The notes: generated from the letters alone by a model not told the origin. DNA of 64,000 nt from Nipponacmea schrenckii (GCA_030562195.1 CM060200.1:9300001-9364000); one strand, 5' to 3'. Positions 47,941 to 60,300 are shown, counted from the stretch's first letter. Translations and numbers: made by a program.

Positions 47941-49521
47941 CCAAATCCTCCTTTCCAATTTTCAACTTGTCAATTAATATTACTTTTAATTTTTACATTT
48001 GTATAAGTGTTTTTTTAAAATTATTTTCTTAGTGTGAAACTTATTTGGGAGATACGATTTCGCCTATAGTTTAATGCATTTAATACACTTTTATTTTAGT
48101 AAGATATTTAAAACTTCTGAAAATGTTTTATCAGCGACAAACAAAATGCAAAGATAAGAAACTCGGTATCTTATCATGTACCCATTAGGATTTAAAGGGA
48201 CAGTGTCTCCATCCGTTTAACAAAATTGTGCTTTAGTCTTTAGGAATTTATTTTTACTATAATAAGCCAATCAGTAAATGTTCACAGCTCAACGTCGAAA
48301 TTGCAACCTTAGCGTACATATAAGTCCAGAATTTTCAGCGTTTGAACGTTTAAATAACGACTCGATATTTCTCAGGACTTTTTATAGAGCAAGACGTATA
48401 ATTCCAAATGATATGCTAAGAAACTTGAAATTGTAGATCAAAACTTGGTCAGCCTCCAATTATCATAATATGTCTCTCATCCGCCTTCTTCCTCCTAATT
48501 TAATCTCAGTATCTGAGAGGTTTTGGACGTCTATAATTCAAAACCAGAACGTGCAGTTCCGCTTCAATTTTTGTATATGAATTGAATGTAATAGTCGTGT
48601 TCCGCCAAGTATCAATTTTCCATTTATTTGTTTACTCGGTTGGTTATTCGAGAGGGTTTGGAAAATATGACCTAATATCCGAAACTAGCTGACGATATCA
48701 CAGACAACACTTTTTGGTATTTTATAGGCACTTTATGGCACCATAATGCTTCCGCAAGTTTAATAACAAACCACCTCCATTTACTATCAGGCTGTTGGTG
48801 TCTGTATTTTCGGTACTGCTCTGCTCAGCGGTATTTTTTCAACGTGAGCAACAATGAAACTTTAACATTCTTTTGAGTGTCGGTATGTGGGGTCTGAATA
48901 GGCTAACTGGTATTGATAACATTTAACTGTTTCCTATATCAACACAACGCCCTTTAAAATAGACATTTTTTATGATCATTATCATTTTAATGTAACAATT
49001 ATCATGTCTATATATAGATGGTTATAACATATCGCATTATCTTATATAAAACTACGAGGTGAGAGATATTATAAAGGGCGTGAAATATTTGAGACAGCTC
49101 TATCAAGAAGGTTACAAATTACTGAGCCATATTTGTCGCTTCAAACTTTCAAAATATCTCATTTTATTGCTAAGTTTATATTTTTGAGAGATTGATTTCA
49201 ATTTTTTTTTCTAAAAAGCTTTTAAAATTGCCTAATTATCGAAATTGGTTTGTAACAAAGCCTCATAGTTTTAATTGTGCAAAAATATTTGGCTGGACCG
49301 TTAGATCTTCGTTAAATGGGATTCTTGTTTAACCATACGTATCCACACATTTACGCTTGTATGATTTTTTTTATCCAGAAAAGAACAAATATAGATTTTG
49401 TGTTTATTTATGTTAATAATAAAGAACGGAAAAGAAAAGGAAAAAACAAAGTTAAATGAGTAGAAGACATTATAAAAGATGTGTTATATGAGCAATAAGG
49501 ACCATGTTATTATATTGAGTT
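47941..49521. other. Upstream region of the neurotrophin-like gene
   Basis: No coding sequence or known repeat was recognised. The promoter of the following gene should lie here or further upstream, if there is a 5' untranslated exon, but no core elements can be assigned. Confidence 0.4.
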
Positions 49522-52500
49522 ATGTATTACATTTTTCAGATATTATTGATTATTTTAATGCCTAATGTGATTCGAGCTCAATTATCAAAGAAGGATAAAA
49601 TGAGGAATAGAATGTTGACAGAATTACTACGTGTAGAAAGGTAAGACAATTGGTATAAATATTCCTTAATGATTATGATTTATTTGGACTGGATGTCCAA
49701 TGACAAAAGACATTCCGAAAAGTCTCTCTTATCTTGAACATATTGACATGTTAAGTTGACCTTTACTTAGTATAGTATTTTAACACAAGTATAGCAGTGC
49801 TTCTTCTATGGGAATCTTATTTCCATCACTATCTAACACTACAATCCTGATAAATAGTTTTATCCGATACACGCAACGACATCATAGGATTCTGTGATGT
49901 TGGAAGATATAACCAGCGGTGGGCCAATGCAAAAGTTTCACAATCAAGAAACATCATCGTAAGCTTTACCTGAAAATACATGTTGTTAAAAAATATGCCA
50001 TTTACAGCTATATTTCTACTTGATAAAAATGGGTTTGTTTTAAAAGGTTGATCAAAAATAGAAGATACTAATTGTTAATTTATTAGATTGACGTCGTTTT
50101 GATGTTTGGCACTTATTATTCCTCTATAATTACGCGTTTATATTGCTTAAAGTAGTTTTCTAACACTTAAAAAAATCAATAATAAACTTTAAAAGTTTAT
50201 GTCATGTAATTAACGGTTGGATTTTAGTTAAAACTTTCAGATATGTTTAGGGACAAAGTTTCCAAGATTTGTGTGTAAATTTTTTCATAAATTTGTATTT
50301 TGCAAATAGAAACGTACACAATAATAGAAGGTTAATTAGGGAATGGGGGCCACTCTATTTAACATCATGTACATCATTCATGTCACTAGGATATGAGTAT
50401 AATGGAAAATTTGGAAGGAATATAATTTTGAAAACTGAGTTTATTATGTTGTAATTAGAAGTGTGGATGAAAGAGATCAAAATTCGTACAAGAATGGATT
50501 TTGATTAATATTCAAATGTCCCGATCATAAGATTTTGCCCAAAGTAAAGCGTTAATCATTCCATATCAATAATTGAAATCATGTTAAATCATGTAAAATA
50601 TGTTGTTTTCTGGATTGTAAATGTTGAAAATCAGATGAATGTTCCGCACCAAATCATAACCAAAACCAATGACAGGAATAAGTAAATTCTAAAAACTCTC
50701 CTCGTTCAAAATGCGATGATTGATGGTGGATGTTTTCATTTAAAATCTATGTGTTTAGAAATTTCAAAATATTTATCCTCAAACGTTCTGACTACAAAAA
50801 GGTGAAGGACAGCGAATTTTCTTAAAGAGAGAGGTTTTTAAAGGGGCTTATAATATTGTGTGACGTTCTAAAACAACTTTGTTTTAATGAAATAGCAAAA
50901 ACCGCAATCGTCTGACTAAAATTGTTAAACCGATGCCTACAGTAATCATCAATCATAACAATCATGCAATAATCAACATACCCAACCAAAAATGTTATAA
51001 CATAAATGTAATAACCAAAACGTACCATAAATGAAGTACCCCACTAACCTCAAATGCAGTAAACAACGATCACGTAATATGTGACTTTGACAAACAAAGC
51101 AAATTTAATATTATTCACTGTTGTTTCTTTACATGTATGTTTTACAGTAAAAGAGGCCCCTCCTAACCTTTGCTTCCTATGGCCTGAACAGTGCTCAACA
51201 AACATGTTCCACGCTATGTGATTTTCAGAGAACCAACCTATTTTTTTTTGTCTGGTGTAGGACGCGCATTATCCTTGCATTATCCTTCTTAGACAAGCCT
51301 AAAAAATTACTACAATAGTCATGACAGTCTAGTGTCTTGTTTCGTATGGCATGTCCACGCGTTTCCTACCTTCTAATGGAAAACGTTTTGCACCAAAGAT
51401 CAAGGTGAATTCTGTTCATTAAAGCAGAAATTGGTTTCATATCATTTAAGATTATTATAACACTTTGAATGACCGCTCCTTCTATAAAAATAAGGTAGCC
51501 AAGGAGTCTGACGTAATTCCAGGTATCTTAATGAGCACGAGTGATATTAACATGGTTATGGCACTACAACAAAGAACAACATCTGATCTTAAATGTAGTA
51601 ATATTAACATTATTATTTTTATACGCCCGCATGAAATGTGGAGCGTATATTGCCGTTACCAATGTCCATTCATCCGCTGTTCCGTCCGCCTCTCGGTTTA
51701 TCCATAATTGCTCGTAAACACTCTACAAGGCACAATTCTTAACGAATTTTGACGTAACTTTGTGTAAGTGTTTGTAATTACCAAAGGATGAACACTAAAG
51801 TTATTTAGTATGAGTTATTGCCCTTGTTCTTGAAAAAAACCTCCAATTTCATCCCACAAACACGCTAGAGAGCACAATTCTTGACATGTTGCTAAAGCAA
51901 TGTTTGTATATATACATGAACCAACATGTATAAATCCAAATGTTGCTTTAGTAACTTGAAGTATTGATGGATTTTGATAAACTTGGCATGAGTATTTGTT
52001 TATATACAAGAGTCCTATTGAGAATCAGACAAATCGTATATTATTAAATATTTGTTATTGTGTTTGAAAACAGTTCGTTAACACTCCAAAAGGGATAATT
52101 CTGGACCTTGCTGATATTGTTTGATATCACATAATGATGAACCCCATTGAAAATCAAAAGTATCGAAATACATGTATACTTAATATGAATTATTGCCCTT
52201 GTTCTTTTAAAAGCGTTTGATTTTTGGCTCGTAAACAATCTACAATTCATTACGGATTTTGTCAAAACTTGCCCAAAGTGTAAGTTATACCCAAAGATGA
52301 AGCCTATTGAAACATATTGAAAAATAAATAATGAATTATTGCCCTGTTATAAGGTACGATTCTTGATAGATTTAAATGAAACTTAAAATAATACAACATT
52401 GTCATGTTGTACATCTATCACCCCAGAAAAGAAGTGTATGACTTGAATATTTCATACGGTGATTGTTACTGATACTGTCAAGTTTTTATTCAAATTCAAT

Positions 52501-55500
52501 GCTGCCAGTGGGCATATATTACTTATGTTCCTAAAGCATGTTGGTTCATGTATGCCCAAAGGTTGCTTTAGGAACATGGTGCAATCGTTGCTTTAGGAAC
52601 ATGTATATTACCTTGCCTGGTAAGCTATCTCATTGGTTTGACAATGTCATAGATCAGATAAACTATGTTTTTTTTAAGGTACACGTACATGTAAGTAACT
52701 GCGGCATAATAATTTAAAAACTCTTTGGAGTGTTACGGTGAAAAACTCTTCTATCCATGAGCGACAGACAGAGACAGACAGGGAAAGACAGAGACAGACA
52801 GAGTTTACAATATAGGACCCCCGTATTAAATATGAGTATCTTTGACATATTTTAACTAAATCTGATAAGATCATTGTAAGATATTTTTCTTCGATCAAAT
52901 CTATTCGTTTAAAATCCGGTGGACTTAAAATATCCTATATCAAAAGTAAGTCAGACACAAGTTGGTATGGTCTCGTACGTCATAATATACTTTATAAACC
53001 AAATGACTTAGGAGTATTACATGGGGATATGGCAAACTGGGAAAGAGGTGGAACAGGAAAGAGGATGAAATGGAATTGGTGCGGAATGGGACGGCGCGAA
53101 ATAGGAAAGGGTCAAATTGTAACGGGCCGTAATAGTTTTTTGGCGAATTGGGATCTAAAAACTAAAAGAAAAAACAAATGACTGGAAGAAATGAAAAAAG
53201 TTATCCACAAATTTTGACTATTAAAGAAGTCTTTATTCGGGGTCTTTAATAAAGATTTTATTATTGTTATTATATTATTATTAAGTCTCGGTAAATAATC
53301 TAATAATTTGATAATTTCTGAATTGTGTTACATGTACATGTGTGATTTTATGCTGAATCTTAAAATATTACCAACTGACTGACCATTTCATTTTATAGAT
53401 TGAATGTAGTACATGTATTATGAAAGTTGACCTACACCCCCTCTGATCTCATTAAATACATGCAAATCTTGATTTATTTGATTTTATTTGATTTCGGAGT
53501 ATTCAGGGTTATTTCTGTCAACTGTTATTGATTTTTTTGGTAGGAATTAATCATATTGATCAGACCTGGCCTCTGATCCTGTGGAAGAATGAGATGTATA
53601 TAGCAATTGATTCCAAATTTAAATAGGCAAGACAAACTACCAATATGCAAAGAAGACACTACCTGACTGGGGATAAGGAAAGGCGATGAATGCTAGAGTC
53701 GATAATTTGTTCTTAAAACAAACTCTTGTATATATGCCTTAGGGGAGTTATATATGTGGAGTGGAAAGTAAGAGCAGATAATGCTTTAACAAGAAATGAT
53801 GACTAAAAGGCTTTGGTGGTAATGATATTAGGTGGATTAAAGTTGTTGAAAAGGATGTGGGCGTTTTGAACCTTACTTCATTTATATTGAATTGACTTTT
53901 ACTTGTCTCGGCGGAAAATGGAGTTTTACGTCCTACTATCCCAATATATTACTTAATTGTATGTAGGAAGAAAATCTTTTATTCACCTTCTAAGAAAATT
54001 GCAATGGATGAATCTCTTGTCTGGAATTAAAAAAAGACATTCCTGATGGAAAAATAAATTGGGGTTTTACGCCTTTTCTGCACTTCATGGGCTAATAAAG
54101 ACGCCATGCAGTGTGCAGTAAGGGAAATTTTGCCAGGGCAGTCAACAGAGATTATACAGCACTGACACATGCTTCGTCTTTATGATAGGCATTATAGGGG
54201 AAACAAATTGAACAAGATACCTTATAGGAGACTATTCAGATTATCAAATTTGATTGTTCTGTGTTAATAATGTAGGCAAATATATATAAGTAGAACGGTA
54301 ACGGATATAGTAATGAGAAGTAGAAAGGTGTTTAATAATTAATCTTCATGATTCTATGTCCGTTTTAAATGAATAATTCCAAGCTCTGTTTAAGGGTTAA
54401 TATTTATAGCCGTATATAGAATAGCACAATAAACATGCGTCTTATACACGCTATGTTGACGTTTATTCTGTTTCAAATAACAATAGGGAACAGTTTAAGT
54501 GTGGGTGAGGGGTATTTCAGGAAACGTCCAGTCATTATCAGCAATTCTTTTAATTAATAACGTTTACATTTAAAGACACGTGAAATGTAAGCACAATTCT
54601 TTCAGAGCATTGACATTGACATTGATATATTAGAAAGCAAATAGATTTTAACTTATGGGTAGTTATATATAGGCCTTCTTCTGATATGTATGATTTGGTT
54701 TTATTTATATTGAAAAGAAAGGAAAGAAATGTGTGCCTATCTTGCAAAAGTATTAAAAACAGGTGGTTTTTTTGTTCGTTTTTTTGTGTGGGGTGGGAGG
54801 GGAATTATGATATTTTGCATGCCAAGATAAGATGAAAATGTACATGTTCATAAATCAAGTTATATGCATGGCCAGCATGACATTGAATAATTATGTGAAC
54901 GTAATGCAAAACATGGCAAGTAATATATGCAGCAAGGGAACCCACATAGTACAAAGTAAAATATTCAATACGCAAACTAAAACTTAAATAATTTAATAAT
55001 AGGCCTATACATAACTAGGTACCATTAGAATAAGGTAACAAGCATGGCTAGGCTATGATGACAAGATAACTTTCGTAACACCGCAACATGCCATATATGA
55101 AAAAAGGTAAAATAATAAAAAAGGTAACATACATAACAAGATAACAGGTATTAATAACAAGATAATATACCAGTCAACTCAGGGTCGTAACTTCATCAAG
55201 GCAAATGCCTCATACCGCATGTAAATCAATAGTAATGTCCTCTAAAATATATATATGGTTTATTTGGTGTCTTAAGTAAGTAAGTTGTTATCGTTTTAAA
55301 GTTTACCGAAATTGTTGCGATAAAAGATAACTGACTACAAAGCCAATGGGAGTTTTGTTTCAGAAAAGATACCCTAGAAACGACCCAGTAAGGTCACTTT
55401 ATACGTTTTTTTTAAAAAAAATTTCACATCGTAACATATTCGCAAAGGTAGCAAATGAAATATAGCAAATAATGAACATGACAACACATAGGTACCAGAG

Positions 55501-58500
55501 TCTAATAAGACAAGGTTGGTGAAGAACAGACATAGTGTTCAAATATTGACAGTCAATCTTAAAGATGGGTGAATAATAATAGGTGTTCAGATATAAACAG
55601 TTAATCTATAAGATTCCATAAATTTAAAGTATTGTCACTGCATGACAGTGTTAAGAACCACGAACCGTTTTAAAAAGGCAAATTGTGTGAATGTGTCTTT
55701 AAAATGGAAAAGGAAATGAAATAAAGAAGACAATTGTGTGATAACTAGACGACTCCAAGTGTTTGATATATATAGACTTGAAGCTATTCTTATTGAATCT
55801 TTTATTCCACCCACAACCTAAATTACAATTAGAGAAATCAACTAGACATCGAAGCACTATTGATCATTGATCGCCTGCTATATACACATTTAATATAAGA
55901 AAATTTCTACCAATTCTTCTGCTTAACACAGTTTACTAACTTTCGGCCGAATATGTCGCAAGAGATAATAGGGCATTTACGTTAACCCTTAACAAAATAA
56001 ACAAATCATATAAGTTATTTTAAAGGAATGGTTTGCGTAGAAGAATTCTGAATTGGGAGAAATGTGTTTGATATACCAAGTTGTCGGCTATACTAGTAGA
56101 CGGATGTCTAACGTTCTAATTGACGTTTTGATGCAATATTCCAAATTCCAAACTAAATGGGCAAGGTATAGTGGTTTCCTAACGCCACTTTGGGGCCGTA
56201 AATTCACAGACTTGTTCCAGTTGCACTAGATAATATCTCCTCAAATCATTAAATTGCTCAAGACAACCTCTCCTGTTATGATTAAATTGCTGAAGACAAT
56301 CTATCCTGCTATGATTATATTGTACAAGGCAATCTCTCCTGCCATGATTATATTGCACGAGGCAATATCTCCTGTTATGATTATGTTGCACTAGACAATC
56401 TTTCTTGCTATTACTATATAGTACTTGGCAATCTCTCCTGTTATGATTATGTTGCAATTAAAAAATTTTCTTTCTATGACTATATTGTACCAGGCAAGCT
56501 CTCCTGTCATGGTTATATTGTACTAGGCAATCTCTCTTGCCATGATTATATTGTACTAGGTAATCTTTCTTTCTATTACTATATTGTACTAGGCAATATT
56601 TCTTGCTATGACTATATTGTACTAGGCAATCTCTCCTGTCATGATTATATTGTATTAGGCAATCTCTCCTGCCATGATTATATTGTACTAGGTAATCTTT
56701 CTTGCTATGATTATATTGTACTAGGTAATCTTTCTTGCTATGACTATATTGTACTAGGCTATCTCCCCTGCCATGATTATATTGTACTAGGCAACATCTC
56801 CTGCTATGATTATATTGTACTAGGCAATCCATCCTGTTATGATTATGTTGCACTAGGAAATCTTTCTTGCTATGATTATATTGTACTAGGCAATATCTCC
56901 TGTTATGATTATGTTGCACTAGTAAATCTTTCTTGCTATGATTATATTGCACGAGACAATCTCTCCTGTTATGATTTTATTGCACTAGGCAATTTCTCCT
57001 GCTCTGATCATATTGCACTAGATAATCTTTCCTGTTCTGATAATACTGCACTGGGCAATATCCGTTGCTCTGATAACATTGCAGTAAATCTCCCCTGCTC
57101 TGAATAATTTGCATTTAGGAATCTCTCCTGCCATGATTATATTGCACTAGGCTATCTCTCCTATAATCCTTATATTGCACTAGGCAGTATCCCTTGCCAT
57201 GATTATATTGCACTAAGCAATCTTTCTTGCTATTACTATATTGCACAAGAAAATCTCCCCTGCTATGATTATATTACAATAGACAATCTTTCCTGCTATG
57301 ATATATATTACACAAGACAATCTCCCCTGCTATGATATATATTACACAAGACAATCTCCCCTGCTATGATTACATTACAAAAGACAATATCCCCTGCTAT
57401 GATGCTATGATATATATTACACAAGACAATCTTCCGTGCTATGATATATATTATTACACAAGGCAATCTCCCCTGCTATGATTATATTACAATAGACAAT
57501 CTTCCCTGCTATGATATATATCACAAAAAACAATCTCCCCTGCTATGATATATATTGTTACACAAGACAATCTTCCCTGCTATGATAAATGTTACAAAAG
57601 ACAATCTTCTCTGCTATGATATATATTACACAAGACAATCTTCCCTGCTATGATATATATTACACAAGACAATCTTCCCTGCTATGATATATATTACACA
57701 AGACAATCTCCCCTGCTGTGATATATATTAAACAAGACAATCTCCCCTGCTATGATATATATTGTTACACAAGACAATCTTCCGTGCTATGATATATATT
57801 GTTACACAAGACAATCTCCCCTGCTATGATATACATGTATATTACACAAGACAATCTCCCCTGCTATGATATTACACAAGACAATCTCCCCTGCTTTGAT
57901 ATATATTACAAAAGACAATCTTCCCTGCTATGATATTACACAAGACAATATCCCCTGCTATGATATATATTCTTTGCTGATATTCAAGACTTCTTGGTTA
58001 AACCATAGTTCTATGGTTAAACCTTCTAAAAATATAATCTCCTCTCCGTTGTGTATTATCCATGCTATAGTTTAAGTGTAATTTTAAGTACAAAAAAATT
58101 ACATAATCGCTTTATCCCCCTCCTTTCAGTTTTAATATATTTTCATTATTTATCTTTTCAGAAAGAAGGAACTGAGGATAGGAGAATGCTGCCCCTCAAT
58201 AACAGAGAAAATCCATCCCCGTGGTGGTTTATCGAGGAACAATGAATTATTAGAATTGTATAGAGATCACAAGACTATACAGGCTTTTTACCAAACTAAA
58301 TGTTTACCCGGTGTGGCAAAAAATACATGTCAATTTTTGGATAAAAAATATCAATCAATTTCGCGGTGTGTTCAAAAGTATACTTATATGTACGCCATAG
58401 TACGGGATTTCAATATCTCCCAACCGTATAGGGTAGATTACATTCGTATCAAGACGGGTTGTTCTTGTGAGTTAGTGACAGATCTTGAAGAGTTTTCTTA

Positions 58501-58501
58501 G
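49522..58501 (+). CDS. Neurotrophin/Spaetzle-type cystine-knot ligand, 152 aa, two exons
   Basis: Exons 49522-49640 and 58162-58501 join in phase 2 to give 459 nt ending in TAG. Exon 1 starts at ATG 49522, with an in-frame TGA just upstream at 49516, and encodes a signal peptide (Y-I-F-Q-I-L-L-I-I-L-M-P-N-V-I-R-A). A pro-segment of only about 20 residues ends at R-V-E-R (37-40, split by the intron), a minimal furin site. The knot has Cys50, 87, 96, 109, 140 and 142, plus an extra adjacent Cys49. The diagnostic strings are A-F-Y-Q-T-K-C, C-Q-F-L-D-K-K, Y-I-R-I-K-T-G-C-S-C-E-L and one N-glycosylation site (N124-I-S). They match the neurotrophin pattern (F-x-E-T-K-C ... I-R-I-D-T-x-C-x-C). Known members are secreted dimers that bind Trk/p75 or Toll receptors. 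A TTTTTCAG before 49540 could be an acceptor; the start would then be in another exon. Confidence 0.82.
51887..51956. mobile_element. Palindromic mini-element 1 (GTTGCTAAAGCAA ... TTGCTTTAGTAAC)
   Basis: GTTGCTAAAGCAA (51888-51900) and TTGCTTTAGTAAC (51943-51955) are near-perfect inverted repeats. Between them is ACATGAACCAACATGT. The same arms and central ATGAACCAACATG (on the other strand) form mini-element 2 at 52.5 kb. It is about 70 bp. Confidence 0.6.
52522..52603. mobile_element. Palindromic mini-element 2, inserted in the right end of the TATACGCCCAC element
   Basis: TGTTCCTAAAGCA (52526-52538) is matched by TGCTTTAGGAACA (52564-52576), and a second right arm, GTTGCTTTAGGAACATG, follows. 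TATATTA flanks the whole at 52515-52521 and 52604-52610. Uninterrupted relatives at 40.6 kb read GTATGTTACCTTGCC, so the 82 bp is an insertion with a likely 7 bp target duplication. Confidence 0.7.
52765..52803 (+). repeat. GACA microsatellite
   Basis: Imperfect GACAGACA/GAGACAGACAG runs occupy about 40 bp. The rest of the intron from 52,641 to 54,057 holds a purine-rich stretch (53.03-53.13 kb) and no gene. Confidence 0.85.
54058..54154 (+). repeat. Copy 2 of the ACGTCCTAC...TTTTGCCAGG interspersed repeat
   Basis: GGGGTTTTACGCCTTTTCTGC, GACGCCATGCAGTGTGCAGT and GGAAATTTTGCCAGGGCAGT correspond to the 40.9 kb copy. The fragment TGGAGTTTTACGTCCTACTA at 53.92 kb may be another piece. From 54,155 to 56,204 nothing was recognised. 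Confidence 0.55.
56205..57970 (+). repeat. 1.75 kb minisatellite, period 33 then 34 bp
   Basis: About fifty imperfect units fill most of the 3' end of the neurotrophin-like gene's intron. The left half has units like TATATTGTACTAGGCAATCT plus CTCCTGCCATGAT (33 bp). The right half, from about 57.28 kb, shifts to TGATATATATTACACAAGAC plus AATCTCCCCTGCTA (34 bp). The 33 bp period keeps a minus-strand frame open (repeats like C-L-V-Q-Y-N-H-S-R-R-D), which I take as an artefact. The array ends about 190 bp before the exon 2 acceptor. Confidence 0.93.
58162..58501 (+). CDS. Neurotrophin-like gene exon 2: mature cystine-knot domain
   Basis: The acceptor TTATCTTTTCAG ends at 58161. The frame that gives K-K-E-L-R-I-G-E-C-C is open for all 340 bases to TAG at 58499-58501. 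Two shorter open frames in this exon are shadows. Cys spacing (37, 9, 13, 31 and 2 residues from Cys50 on) is compatible with a neurotrophin or Spaetzle knot. Having the whole knot in one 3' exon is common in neurotrophin genes. The region between the first and second Cys (I-H-P-R-G-G-L-S-R-N) is Spaetzle-like. Confidence 0.88.
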
Positions 58502-58904
58502 TAAAATCTGTTTTCTATATTGTTATAAAGATAACTGTGTATTGTGTTAAAAGTATTCCAACCATATAGCCGTGTTAACGAATCTCTTGCTTTCGTGATA
58601 CTTTTCCATGTAATACAAACACTGACAGAAACAATTCAATGAGTGGGATTTTAATCATTTCCCATAGAATCCATTCATAACACAAATATAATGTATGGTC
58701 TCCAAATGTTAGGCAAATGTACGATTGCCTTTATCTCCATTAATGTGTATACGCCTTTCCGGGTAGCCTAGGCTAAAGCCGAACGCTTTATTGACCGTTC
58801 ATTAATTTAGAAACTAAGACATGTACATGTTTATCACGATGATCCTACCATGTGAGGGCGATACAGTTATGTTTGATTTGAATTAGAAATGAATGGTGAT
58901 GCGT

Positions 58905-59003
58905 CAAAGTTGTTGTACTCACTGATCATGGCGGAATGAAATGAGTACGAACAACGTAATGCAGTGTACAATAAAGCAGATTTGTAAAGATAGTGGCATT
59001 ATC
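58905..59003 (+). repeat. Copy 3 of the ACGTCCTAC...TTTTGCCAGG repeat, containing AATAAA
   Basis: ACGTAATGCAGTGTACAATA and AGATTTGTAAAGATAGTGGC resemble the 40.9 and 54.1 kb copies. The AATAAA at 58970-58975, 470 bases after the neurotrophin-like stop codon, could be used as its poly(A) signal, but it lies inside this repeat. Confidence 0.4.
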
Positions 59004-59739
59004 CTTTCCTTATTCGTCTCTGAAGTGCTTAGCATTTTTAAACGCCCAATAGAAGCTGAATAATGCCCGATATTAGCGCCAACAGAATCAAAGAGATGTC
59101 GTCGTCGACGCCGAACTGACAGCTGTCATAATCGCTTTTCAAAATGAAAATGTGACATCTGACTTGAGTAAAATTTTTTGGAAACTAACTGGTGATCATT
59201 ATGGACATTCTCTTACGCAGCTCTTATCCATGAATAACACAACGGTATTAACAGCCCGGAAACTTAGACTGCATTATCTAACACCAATTGAAGAAGAATA
59301 ATAGGTCTGATTTGTATATTAAAAGTGACATATTGTGTTGTTGAAATCAAACTGTATGTAGATTATGAGGATTTCGAGCCCCCCTCCCCCACAGTTAGTC
59401 CACGTATCTAATATGGATTCTTGATATGTGTTATAATAGGTAACATTGGTAATATAACTTATATAAGCCACAGAAGAATCGTATATAGATATAAATAACT
59501 GTACTAATGGACTATCAGGATATCCTGAATACAAGCTTTGACATGATCTTATTAATGACGAATGGGTTTGTGGTTTGAACACGATTTGAACACTCATTAG
59601 CGTCTGAACCTCTATAGATGTTCATATTCCTTGTGTTGTCATTTAGATATTTTTTTTCTAATAGTGCTGATGATATTTTATTTTTTGAATATTATATGAA
59701 TCTAAAAAAATTAATTGATGCTCAATAATCACTTGGATA

Positions 59740-60300
59740 TCTGATTGGAAATTTATTTTTCAACATTAATTTAAAGTAAAGTAATCTGCTTATGAAAATT
59801 TGATATAGTTTCTTGTAATCTAAATGGGTTTTGGGTTCTGATTTAATTATAATATCTGATTTATTATTTTTTTGGATGTCTGATTATTCTTATCTTGGAC
59901 GTGTGATTTCAAATATCTGATTAAATTATTATCTTATATATCTGAGTATTTCTATCATGGATGTCTGATCATTATTACCTAGGATTATGTCTGATATAAT
60001 TGTTATCTGATTCTAGATATTTATTTCAATATTTATCTTAGTCTAAATGTCTAAGTTACTGATTCAGTAATCTGATGGTATAATTATTAGTTGGGATCCC
60101 TGGTTTCAAATATTTAAATTATTTAATTATTATTCTATATGTCTGATTTTACTACTATTATCTGACATATCTGATTCAAAATATCTGATCTAATCATATC
60201 CCCAATATCTGATTATAATTCTTGGATTTGACTATTATCGCAGATACCTGTCTCAAATATCTGAAAAACACCAGGTATCTGATGCTATATATCAGAGAAT
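59740..60300 (+). repeat. Degenerate ATCTGATT-rich minisatellite
   Basis: TATCTGATT or TGTCTGATT recurs more than a dozen times at 25-45 bp spacing (for example ATATCTGATTTATTATTTTT, GGATGTCTGATTATTC, CAAATATCTGATTAAATT). It is an old, decayed tandem array without a sharp period. No coding sequence lies between 59,004 and 60,579. Confidence 0.7.

Larger units (their letters stand above)
51616..52640 (+). mobile_element. TATACGCCCAC-family element in the neurotrophin-like gene's intron
   Basis: The left end ATACGCCCGC (51621-51630) with a hairpin is followed by a weak tetranucleotide zone (GTCC/GTTCC) and about five diverged cores, with CTCGTAAACACTCTA, GAGTTATTGCCCTTGTTCTTG and repeats. The right end GTGGGCATAT is at 52508-52517 and is interrupted before its terminal ACCTTGCCTGGTAAGC at 52610-52626. 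It is in the same orientation as the other copies. The intron between 49641 and 51615 shows nothing recognisable. Confidence 0.78.

Noticed and set aside
56205..57970. CRISPR-like array
   Set aside because: Units are contiguous and diverged throughout, with no conserved repeat plus unique spacer pattern, and the DNA is eukaryotic.
58051..58245. Open frame overlapping the start of neurotrophin exon 2
   Set aside because: It begins upstream of the splice acceptor and is in another frame; the exon 1 phase selects the frame giving the C-C and F-Y-Q-T-K-C strings.
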